Shown: piece by piece, positions 1 to 4,453 of the stretch
How positions within the stretch are numbered: the stretch's first letter is position 1
Layout: the number at the start of each line of letters is the position of its first letter
From: Alphaproteobacteria bacterium
GTDB lineage: Bacteria; Pseudomonadota; Alphaproteobacteria; Rhizobiales; Hyphomicrobiaceae
Assembly (NCBI GenBank): GCA_024279745.1
Contig: JAJRRE010000196.1
Location: forward strand, 1-6,237
Length of the DNA: 6,237 nucleotides
Reading direction: 5' to 3'
Position numbers and translations under genes: made by a program
The notes under the pieces: model-generated
Told to the model about the DNA's origin: nothing
The model's input: the letters and a program-made list of their open reading frames with translations, nothing else
Databases searched by the model: none

Positions 1-98
1 GCATTGCGTTCAGGATCGCGGCCTGGCGTGATTTCCAGTTTGGTCGGCTTGATCAGGTCCTGCCAGTTTTTTTGCAGCACAGCGGTGTTATCTGTCAT
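1..98 (-). CDS. rpoA: RNA polymerase alpha subunit, N-terminal fragment (cut by window edge)
   Basis: RpoA dimerises to form the platform on which RNA polymerase beta and beta' assemble, and its C-terminal domain contacts promoter DNA and activators. Only the first 32 codons are present. They read MTDNTAVLQKNWQDLIKP and continue into TKLEITPGRDPERN, which matches the alphaproteobacterial RpoA N-terminus (QKNWQ-LIKP-KLE-TPG). The part that forms the dimer interface and the C-terminal domain lies beyond position 1. The ATG (complement of 96–98) is preceded by GAGG (complement of 108–111) with a 9-nt spacer, a good ribosome binding site. It is the last visible gene of the operon, after rpsK, but separated from it by 275 nt, which leaves room for a promoter of its own. 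Identification is firm from the N-terminal motif and position. Confidence 0.93.
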   Translation of the reverse strand, partial: MTDNTAVLQKNWQDLIKPTKLEITPGRDPERN

Positions 99-373
99 GG
101 AAGCGGGCCTCGTAATTTAACGGCAATGCGGGGACGCAGCATCACCTTGATACAACCTAAATTAGACGCTCGATCTGATCTGGCGTGAACTTCCAGAGCA
201 AATGAACATCTTTGCGGGGGCGAGACATGCGCCGATCAGGACGCCGTGCACATCTCTATATTTGTTTCGGCGCCGCATTTGTTTGCAGGCGCTCCATTTG
301 CGATCAATACCGCAAGCGCTCCCCCTGTGCCGCGGCAATCACGACCAGTAGCAGGACCCAAGCGCGAGATCGG
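99..373. other. rpsK–rpoA spacer, no convincing gene
   Basis: This 275-nt gap is much longer than usual between rpsK and rpoA. On the transcribed strand it contains short ORFs without ribosome binding sites, the longest a 23-codon frame at 157–228. One bulged hairpin is visible: TTGCG at 298–302 pairs with CGCAA at 311–315, extended by GCGC 289–292 with GCGC 316–319 across a 5-nt bulge. No T-run follows it, so it is not an obvious terminator. I could not pick out a convincing promoter. Overlapping open frames on the plus strand look like noise. Confidence 0.5.
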
Positions 374-763
374 TTATACCCGGCGGCGCTTGCGCGGGCG
401 GCAGCCATTATGCGGGATCGGTGTTACATCACGAATAGTAGTGATCTGAAAGCCAACAGACTGCAACGCCCGCAATGCCGACTCGCGGCCGGAACCGGGA
501 CCGCAAACCTGCACTTCAAGGGTTTTCATGCCGTGATCAGAGGCTTTCTTGCCGGCATCTTCACCTGCCATCTGGGCAGCAAACGGCGTAGATTTTCGCG
601 ATCCTTTAAACCCCATCGTGCCTGCCGACGACCACGCAATCGTATTGCCCTGGGCATCGGTGATAGTGATCATGGTGTTGTTAAACGTTGCATTCACATG
701 CGCAACACCGGACGCGATGTTCTTTTTCTCGCGGCGGCGTACTTTGCGCTGGTCTTTGGCCAT
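374..763 (-). CDS. rpsK: 30S ribosomal protein S11
   Basis: S11 sits on the platform of the small subunit, near the mRNA exit channel, where it helps shape the site that holds the Shine–Dalgarno duplex. The 129-residue product has the usual bacterial length. The basic N-terminus (MAKDQRKVRRREKKN) leads into the family core (ASGVAHVNATFNNTM, residues 17–31), then GFKGSRKSTPFAAQ (51–64) and the highly conserved C-terminal signature VTPIPHNGCRPRKRRRV (113–129). The ATG start has AGGAG (complement of 771–775) 7 nt upstream. The stop is TAA. It follows rpsM by 188 nt and precedes rpoA by 275 nt. A small perfect inverted repeat lies just upstream of its ribosome binding site. Confidence 0.98.
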   Translation of the reverse strand: MAKDQRKVRRREKKNIASGVAHVNATFNNTMITITDAQGNTIAWSSAGTMGFKGSRKSTPFAAQMAGEDAGKKASDHGMKTLEVQVCGPGSGRESALRALQSVGFQITTIRDVTPIPHNGCRPRKRRRV

Positions 764-778
764 TAGGCTACTCCTGAT

Positions 779-791
779 GCCTCATTGAGGC
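779..791 (-). repeat. Small perfect inverted repeat next to the rpsK ribosome binding site
   Basis: GCCTCA, one central base, then its exact complement TGAGGC. On the mRNA it sits 3 nt upstream of the CAGGAG ribosome binding site of rpsK (complement of 771–776). The TGAGG arm itself resembles a ribosome binding site, so folding here could influence ribosome loading. In RNA the loop would have to open one or two of the central pairs, so only 4–5 pairs are realistic. Confidence 0.4.
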
Positions 792-802
792 TGCATTATT
801 GG

Positions 803-816
803 CCCGCTCATGCGGG
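803..816 (-). repeat. GC-rich hairpin in the rpsM–rpsK spacer
   Basis: CCCGC at 803–807 and GCGGG at 812–816 form a 5-bp stem with a 4-nt loop. No T-run follows on the transcribed strand, so it is not an intrinsic terminator. A second weak stem (CCGCG 831–835 with CGCGG 841–845) lies further upstream in the same spacer. Role unknown; it may mark a processing or stabilising structure. Confidence 0.35.
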
Positions 817-951
817 TCGTCTCAATTATTCCGCGAGCGGCGCGGTGTCTCATCTTTAAACCAGCACGATGTGCAAGCTGTCTGATGTTGAACGGCAAAT
901 GCCCTGATCTAAGTGCGCTGGCATCCATCGCCAGACCCAGCGCTCCGGATA

Positions 952-1320
952 CTACTTCTTCTTGCCGGCAATCGCCCTGGCGGGGCCTTTACGGGTGCGC
1001 GCATTGGTGTGCGTGCGCTGGCCGCGAACCGGCAGTCCGCGGCGATGACGCAGGCCACGATAACAGCCCAGATCCATCAGCCGTTTGATGTTCATTGAAA
1101 CTTCGCGGCGAAGATCACCTTCAACCCGATAGTCCCGGTCGATGGTCTCGCGAATTTGCAAAACTTCGGCATCGGTCAATTCATTAACCCGTCGTTCAGC
1201 CGGAATGCCGACCTTGTCGCAAATCTCACCGGAGAATTTGGCGCCAATGCCGTGGATATATCTAAGCGCTATCACAACGCGCTTATTTGTGGGAATGTTA
1301 ACGCCTGCGATGCGGGCCAC
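952..1320 (-). CDS. rpsM: 30S ribosomal protein S13
   Basis: S13 lies in the head of the small subunit, contacts the P-site tRNA and forms bridges to the large subunit (L5). I chose a GTG start (complement of 1318–1320) giving 122 residues, the family's usual length, beginning with the standard ARIAGVNIPTNKR. It has a strong AAGGAG (complement of 1327–1332) at a 6-nt spacing. The helix-two-turn-helix part covers about residues 14–60, and the signature GLRHRRGLPVRGQRTHTNA occupies 89–107, with a basic tail KGPARAIAGKKK. Stop is TAG. The frame stays open for 62 more codons upstream to an ATG at 1506, but that extension is low-complexity in part, has no ribosome binding site and does not belong to S13. 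A long 547-nt spacer separates it from adk. Confidence 0.97.
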   Translation of the reverse strand: MARIAGVNIPTNKRVVIALRYIHGIGAKFSGEICDKVGIPAERRVNELTDAEVLQIRETIDRDYRVEGDLRREVSMNIKRLMDLGCYRGLRHRRGLPVRGQRTHTNARTRKGPARAIAGKKK

Positions 1321-1332
1321 TGCTCTCTCCTT
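1321..1332 (-). promoter_or_regulatory. Ribosome binding site that fixes the GTG start of rpsM
   Basis: AAGGAG on the transcribed strand (complement of 1327–1332), followed by a 6-nt spacer and GTG. This decides between the GTG at 1320 and the in-frame ATG at 1506, which has no such site. Confidence 0.85.
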
Positions 1333-1342
1333 GAACCAGATG

Positions 1343-1376
1343 TTCTGTATGTTCTGTATTTCTGTATATTCTGTGT
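1343..1376. repeat. Four tandem copies of an 8-bp unit upstream of rpsM
   Basis: TTCTGTAT occurs at 1343–1350, 1352–1359 and 1360–1367, with a fourth copy TTCTGTGT at 1369–1376, spaced 9, 8 and 9 nt apart. On the mRNA this is an A-rich, weakly structured array of ATACAGAA units that ends 10 nt before the AAGGAG ribosome binding site of rpsM. It may be simple replication slippage, or a translation-enhancing or protein-binding tract. Confidence 0.8.
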
Positions 1377-1518
1377 CTATTGACGTATTGAATGTCGACG
1401 GTCTGCTTATCAAGTTCCTGCTATCCGGCAGGCAAATATCGCCATCGATATCGGGCAGATCGCCGGTAAATTTTCTGTGCTGGCCTAATTCCAGCTGCTC
1501 TTCCATGAACGTTTAAGA

Positions 1519-1552
1519 CCGAAAACACAAAAAGACCGGCCCTCATTGGTCT
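1519..1552 (-). terminator. Possible intrinsic terminator or attenuator between adk and rpsM
   Basis: On the transcribed strand AGACC (complement of 1548–1552) can pair with GGTCT (complement of 1533–1537) around a 10-nt loop, and the stem runs straight into a T-rich tract TCTTTTTGTGTTTTC. The stem is only 5 bp, so strength is modest. A second copy of CGGTCTT (complement of 1515–1521) lies 17 nt further along and could compete for the same AGACC arm, giving alternative folds. Direction fits the operon. Confidence 0.35.
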
Positions 1553-1554
1553 GC

Positions 1555-1569
1555 CAGAACCAAGTTCTG
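1555..1569 (-). repeat. Perfect 6-bp hairpin preceding the terminator-like stem
   Basis: CAGAAC at 1555–1560, loop of 3 nt, GTTCTG at 1564–1569: a perfect stem. On the mRNA it sits 2 nt upstream of the terminator-like AGACC/GGTCT stem, so the two would form tandem hairpins in a leader RNA. Confidence 0.55.
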
Positions 1570-1614
1570 CAAGAGCAAGAGCCGATCACGACACATTTTG
1601 GTCGAAAGCAGCAT

Positions 1615-1644
1615 CTTCTAGCCGATTAGTCCTGTCTTCGTCAA
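1615..1644 (-). promoter_or_regulatory. Possible sigma-70 type promoter for rpsM–rpsK–rpoA
   Basis: On the minus strand TTGACG (complement of 1639–1644) is followed after 18 nt by TAGAAG (complement of 1615–1620). The -35 matches the consensus in 5 of 6 positions and the -10 in 4 of 6. It would give a leader of nearly 300 nt that passes through the tandem hairpins before reaching rpsM. A weaker alternative, TTGATA with CAATAC at 17 nt (complement of 1385–1413), lies beyond the terminator-like stem. Neither is strong evidence alone. Confidence 0.25.
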
Positions 1645-1651
1645 CAGGGGT

Positions 1652-1674
1652 GGCCGTGTCATTTCGGCCTTTTT
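1652..1674 (+). terminator. Terminator-like hairpin facing the plus strand
   Basis: GGCCG (1652–1656), 8-nt loop, CGGCC (1665–1669), then TTTTT (1670–1674). It would stop transcription running opposite to the operon. No plus-strand gene precedes it, so it either ends an unseen antisense or small RNA or is a chance match. Confidence 0.25.
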
Positions 1675-1725
1675 CATCCCAATTGCCATTATTCGTGGTT
1701 AGCCTGCCGCAAGGCTCGCGAACCA

Positions 1726-1739
1726 GCTACCCGCTACCC
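1726..1739. repeat. 7-bp tandem repeat
   Basis: GCTACCC occurs twice head to tail (1726–1732 and 1733–1739). It lies in the adk–rpsM spacer near the longer 14-bp duplication and shows that this spacer has grown by short duplications. Confidence 0.7.
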
Positions 1740-1767
1740 ACTTTTGTTGCAAACCCCTGCCACAAAT

Positions 1768-1799
1768 CTTCAGCCCTCAACCTTCAGCCCTCAATCTTC
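1768..1799. repeat. 14-bp tandem repeat, two copies and a partial third
   Basis: CTTCAGCCCTCAAC (1768–1781) is followed directly by CTTCAGCCCTCAAT (1782–1795) and then CTTC (1796–1799). There is a single mismatch between full copies. It lies about 70 nt past the adk stop in untranslated RNA. Its likely origin is slippage; no function is visible. Confidence 0.8.
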
Positions 1800-1867
1800 T
1801 GTCAGCAATTTTCGCCAGACTTCTACCGCTGGCACAAAATTAGCCTGGTCCCTCATAACAATCGGCC

Positions 1868-2545
1868 TTAATGCGCAGGCGTTTTGCTGTCTTGCGTATA
1901 ATCTTTCAAGATCTCCTGGACATGGCCGGCCACCAAGTCAATTTCTTCCATTCCATCCACGACCCGCAGGCACTCCTTGCAGAAGTAATAGCCGATCAGC
2001 GGCGCCGTCTCCCTGTAATAAGCCATCAGCCGCGTGCGCACGGTTTCGGCATTATCATCGGCGCGCCGCTTGAACGCCATGCCCTGGCAGACATCACAAA
2101 CGCAGCTCACTTTGGGGATCTTAAACCGGTCATGATAGCCCTCGCCGCAAGTGGCGCAGGTAAAGCGGCCAACAATGCGCTCGACGAGCTGATTAAAATC
2201 CACTTTCAGCTCCAGCACCAGATCAAGCGGGTTATCTTGCTCCTTGAGCAATTTGTCCAAGAATGCAGCCTGCTCCAGCGTGCGCGGAAACCCGTCGAGA
2301 ATAAAGCCGTTCGCACAATCGGACTGCTTGATGCGCTCGGCAAAAATATTCACCACAACTTCATCGGATACCAATTCACCGCGATCCATGATCTGCTTGG
2401 CCCACAGCCCCATTTCGCTTCCAGCATCTGCTGCTTCGCGCAGCATGGCTCCCGTCGAAAGCTCTGGAATGCCATAAGTTTTAGCGATTGCCGACGCCTG
2501 GGTCCCTTTACCGGAACCTGGCGGGCCAAGCAAAATCAGATTCAT
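1868..2545 (-). CDS. adk: Adenylate kinase, long-LID zinc type
   Basis: Cytosolic adenylate kinase interconverts ATP + AMP and two ADP, keeping adenine nucleotides balanced. The 225-residue protein has the P-loop GPPGSGKGT (7–15), the AMP-binding stretch ELSTGAMLR (28–36), FILDGFPRT (81–89), and RRADDN (160–165) with YYRETAPLIGYY (176–187). The LID (about 123–160) carries C130-x2-C133 and C150-x2-C153, a four-cysteine zinc-knuckle arrangement known from Gram-positive and some other adenylate kinases; C148 is an additional cysteine there. Unusually, a further C-x2-C pair (C189, C192) lies in the C-terminal CORE. Its ATG overlaps the secY stop as ATGA, so translation is probably coupled to secY. 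This adk-after-secY arrangement is common in alphaproteobacteria. Stop is TAA; rpsM is 547 nt away. Confidence 0.97.
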   Translation of the reverse strand: MNLILLGPPGSGKGTQASAIAKTYGIPELSTGAMLREAADAGSEMGLWAKQIMDRGELVSDEVVVNIFAERIKQSDCANGFILDGFPRTLEQAAFLDKLLKEQDNPLDLVLELKVDFNQLVERIVGRFTCATCGEGYHDRFKIPKVSCVCDVCQGMAFKRRADDNAETVRTRLMAYYRETAPLIGYYFCKECLRVVDGMEEIDLVAGHVQEILKDYTQDSKTPAH

Positions 2546-3915
2546 CTTCTGCCTCTAGAGCCACCTTTCGCTCGCCCGCCGCGCAATTTGGACTTCTCAA
2601 TCAGCCCTTTATACTGGTGCGCGAGCAAGTGGCTTTGTACTTGTGCCACCGTATCCATGGTCACCGACACCGCAATCAGCAATGAGGTGCCACCAAGGAA
2701 TGTTGAAATCGCCATGTTTGACAGAAACAGCTCTGGCAACACACAGACGAATGCTAGGTATATCGCACCTACGACGGTAATGCGCGTTAGTACATAGTCG
2801 ATATGCTGCGCCGTGCGCTCGCCGGGACGAATACCGGGGATGAAACCGCCATATTTGCGCAGATTGTCAGCCGTATCGGACGGGTTAAACACCACGGCCG
2901 TATAGAAAAAGGCAAAGAAGACGATCAGCGACACATAAAGCAACAAATAGCCTGGCTGGCCGCGCCCCAATGTGGCCAGGACGGCGGTGAGCCAATCGGG
3001 GGCATCTTGTGCCATGAAACTGGCGGCGGTCGCAGGCAATAGCAGCAAGGATGATGCGAAAATCGGCGGAATGACACCAGCGGTGTTCAGCTTCAGCGGC
3101 AGATGTGACGATTCTGACTGCGCCACCCCGCGCGGCCCCGTTTGTCGCTTGGGATATTGGATCAATAGTCGTCGTTGCGCGCGCTCAAAGTAGACAATCA
3201 AGCCGACCACCGCGACGATCATGACAAGCGTAAAAATCACAAAGATTGGGGACAAACCGCCGGTCCGGCTTTGCTCCATCATCTGCACGATAGCGCCCGG
3301 GAAACCCGCCACAATACCGGAAAAAATAATCAAGGATATCCCGTTACCGACGCCGCGCGCGGTGATTTGCTCGCCCAGCCACATCAAGAACATTGTGCCG
3401 CCGACCAGTGTGATCACGGTCGACATGCGGAAGAACCAGCCTGGATCGATCACCACATTACCCGCGGCGCCGCCCGTTGACCCTTCCAGCGAAATCGCAA
3501 TGCCGTAAGCTTGGAATGCCGCCAGAACAACCGTCAAATAGCGCGTGTACTGGTTGATTTGTTTGCGGCCGGCTTCGCCGTCTTTCTTCAGTTTTTCCAA
3601 TTCCTTGGAAACCGACGTCATCAGCTGCATAATAATCGACGCCGAGATATAAGGCATGATGTTCAGCGCGAAAATCGCCATCCGCTCAACCGCGCCACCG
3701 GCAAACAGATTGAGCTGGCCCAATAATCCGCCTGAGTTTTGCGAAAAAGTCGCCGCGAAGGCCGCCGGATTAATGCCCGGCAGCGGAATGAACGTGCCGA
3801 ACCGATAGACCAGCAAGGCGCCAAGTGTGAACCATAAGCGCTTTTTCAACTCATCTGCCTGAGCGAAGGCGCTGAGATTAATATTGGCGGCGAGTTGCTC
3901 GGCGGCGGAAGCCAT
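2542..3915 (-). CDS. secY: Protein translocase channel subunit SecY
   Basis: SecY is the inner-membrane channel of the SecYEG translocon, through which SecA or the ribosome drives unfolded proteins. The 457-residue protein has the expected length and about ten hydrophobic segments, near residues 24–44, 75–97, 124–145, 160–180, 190–210, 222–242, 280–300, 322–342, 375–395 and 403–423. The plug region follows the first segment (about 60–72). Recognisable family motifs are LPGINP (45–50), AGGAVERMAIFALNIMPYIS (72–91), GEQITARGVGNGIS (181–194) and the cytoplasmic loop GGFIPGIRPGERT (356–368). The ATG has GGGAG at 8–9 nt spacing. A 15-codon leader ORF ends 5 nt before it, and a 537-nt spacer separates it from rplO. 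The stop overlaps the adk start by 4 nt. Confidence 0.98.
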   Translation of the reverse strand: MASAAEQLAANINLSAFAQADELKKRLWFTLGALLVYRFGTFIPLPGINPAAFAATFSQNSGGLLGQLNLFAGGAVERMAIFALNIMPYISASIIMQLMTSVSKELEKLKKDGEAGRKQINQYTRYLTVVLAAFQAYGIAISLEGSTGGAAGNVVIDPGWFFRMSTVITLVGGTMFLMWLGEQITARGVGNGISLIIFSGIVAGFPGAIVQMMEQSRTGGLSPIFVIFTLVMIVAVVGLIVYFERAQRRLLIQYPKRQTGPRGVAQSESSHLPLKLNTAGVIPPIFASSLLLLPATAASFMAQDAPDWLTAVLATLGRGQPGYLLLYVSLIVFFAFFYTAVVFNPSDTADNLRKYGGFIPGIRPGERTAQHIDYVLTRITVVGAIYLAFVCVLPELFLSNMAISTFLGGTSLLIAVSVTMDTVAQVQSHLLAHQYKGLIEKSKLRGGRAKGGSRGRR

Positions 3916-3920
3916 ATTGC

Positions 3921-3968
3921 TTATCTCCCAGACCGTGGTCGGCAGAGATATGGCCGACGCCGGTTCAT
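3921..3968 (-). CDS. Candidate 15-residue arginine-rich leader peptide ahead of secY
   Basis: The frame reads MNRRRPYLCRPRSGR and stops at TAA. Its ATG (complement of 3966–3968) has GAGGAG (complement of 3976–3981) at an ideal 7-nt spacing, stronger than the site of secY itself. The stop is 5 nt upstream of the secY ATG, and the last codons overlap the secY ribosome binding site, so terminating ribosomes would be placed to reinitiate at secY. Six of 15 residues are arginine. I do not recognise it as a known leader peptide. The open frame continues upstream to 4253, but no other start there has a ribosome binding site. It may be chance, or a coupling or attenuation device. Confidence 0.35.
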   Translation of the reverse strand: MNRRRPYLCRPRSGR

Positions 3969-3974
3969 TTCAGT

Positions 3975-3990
3975 GCTCCTCAAGCGGAGC
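3975..3990 (-). promoter_or_regulatory. Hairpin covering the leader-ORF ribosome binding site
   Basis: GCTCC (3975–3979) and GGAGC (3986–3990) form a 5-bp stem with a 6-nt loop. On the mRNA the 3' arm, GGAGC, contains most of the GAGGAG ribosome binding site of the leader ORF, so folding would hide it. On the plus strand the same stem is followed by CGTTTTT, so it could also act as a weak terminator for opposing transcription. Confidence 0.4.
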
Positions 3991-4002
3991 CGTTTTTGCC
4001 CC

Positions 4003-4052
4003 AGAGCATGATCGACCTTGATGGAGGCGATATCACCGAAGGGGCATGCTCT
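4003..4052. repeat. Palindromic module with AGAGCATG / CATGCTCT ends
   Basis: AGAGCATG (4003–4010) is matched by its exact complement CATGCTCT (4045–4052), 50 bp end to end. An inner short pair ATCG/CGAT (4011–4014 with 4028–4031) is also visible. Palindromes of about 50 bp with AGAGCATG/CATGCTCT ends are typical of intergenic mosaic elements in Rhizobiales (RIME-type); membership here is inferred from memory, not checked. Confidence 0.6.
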
Positions 4053-4079
4053 AAAGTTTTTGTCTAAGAGCCTGAATAG

Positions 4080-4142
4080 CGTTTCAATTGGAAGCCGCCG
4101 TGCCATGCACGCCATCGGCATGATGTGCTTCCACTTCAAACG
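4080..4142. repeat. 63-bp palindromic module with 16-bp arms
   Basis: CGTTTCAATTGGAAGC (4080–4095) is the complement, with 2 mismatches, of GCTTCCACTTCAAACG (4127–4142). Nested inside is CATGC/GCATG (4104–4108 with 4118–4122). The transcript could fold into a long interrupted stem. It lies 27 bp from the AGAGCATG module, and the pair looks like a degenerate two-part intergenic mosaic repeat. Confidence 0.7.
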
Positions 4143-4412
4143 ATCAGACCCTAGAGGCAGCGCCGCGATTGGCCATTTCAACAATCCCAACCTAGCCATC
4201 GGCGCGTTCACCAATAGATAGGAGAGCTGCAGGCCATTCGCAACCAAATTCAAGTGCTACTGACGGCGTGGTTAGAACCGATTTATCACAACTTCATCCG
4301 CAGCCGCGCCAATTGCGGCGCCCTGGCGATAGCTATCCGTGCTAATGCGCATAAATCGCCGACACGACCGGTCGCGGAACCGGAGGCTCCCTGGCAGCGC
4401 ATTGCCATACTC

Positions 4413-4453
4413 GGCCGGTTGGCAGCCAGCCCAAACGCCCCAACTAACCGGCC
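4413..4453 (-). repeat. 8-bp hairpin directly after the rplO stop
   Basis: GGCCGGTT (4413–4420) and AACCGGCC (4446–4453) are exact complements with a 25-nt loop. The 5' arm on the mRNA begins at the last base of the rplO stop codon. There is no following T-run, so it is more likely a 3'-end stabilising, processing or rho-related structure than an intrinsic terminator. Confidence 0.5.

Larger units (their letters stand above)
1321..1867. other. adk–rpsM spacer, 547 nt, repeats and possible leader/terminator, no convincing gene
   Basis: This is the largest gap in the window. Reading along the transcript it holds a 14-bp tandem repeat (1768–1799), a 7-bp tandem repeat (1726–1739), a hairpin AGCCT/AGGCT (1701–1705 with 1712–1716), a promoter-like pair (1615–1644), two adjacent hairpins followed by a T-rich run (1519–1569), the in-frame upstream extension of rpsM (to 1506), and four tandem copies of an 8-bp unit immediately before the rpsM ribosome binding site (1343–1376). 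Plus-strand frames in this gap have no family resemblance. It probably serves as an untranslated leader for rpsM–rpsK–rpoA, possibly a separate transcription unit. Confidence 0.5.
3969..4452. other. rplO–secY spacer, palindromic repeat mosaic, no convincing full-length gene
   Basis: The whole gap between rplO and secY is 537 nt, where close packing is usual. It begins (on the transcript) with a hairpin right after the rplO stop (4413–4453), then a short stem TGGCA/TGCCA (4392–4396 with 4403–4407) and a 10-bp palindrome CGACCGGTCG (4365–4374). It continues with two palindromic modules (4080–4142 and 4003–4052) before the leader ORF of secY. The minus-strand frames at 4272–4511 and upstream of 3968 show no family resemblance and no ribosome binding site. 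Confidence 0.55.

Noticed and set aside
157..228. 23-codon minus-strand ORF before rpoA
   Set aside because: No ribosome binding site and no resemblance to any known leader peptide; likely chance.
212..766. 184-codon plus-strand open frame
   Set aside because: Antisense shadow of rpsK and its spacer; cysteine/arginine-rich translation without family resemblance.
2542..2545. Missing rpmJ (L36) next to secY
   Set aside because: Absence of rpmJ at this place is normal for alphaproteobacteria, where secY–adk–rpsM is the usual order; not a deletion.
1871..2797. 308-codon plus-strand open frame
   Set aside because: It lies antisense to adk and the 3' part of secY, has no recognisable family features, and is a shadow of the minus-strand codon usage.
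3921..4253. 110-codon minus-strand frame before secY
   Set aside because: No start upstream of 3968 has a ribosome binding site, and the sequence is made of the palindromic repeat modules; only the last 15 codons are kept as a candidate leader.
4365..4374. CGACCGGTCG palindrome as an operator
   Set aside because: A single short palindrome with no promoter next to it; expected by chance in GC-rich DNA.
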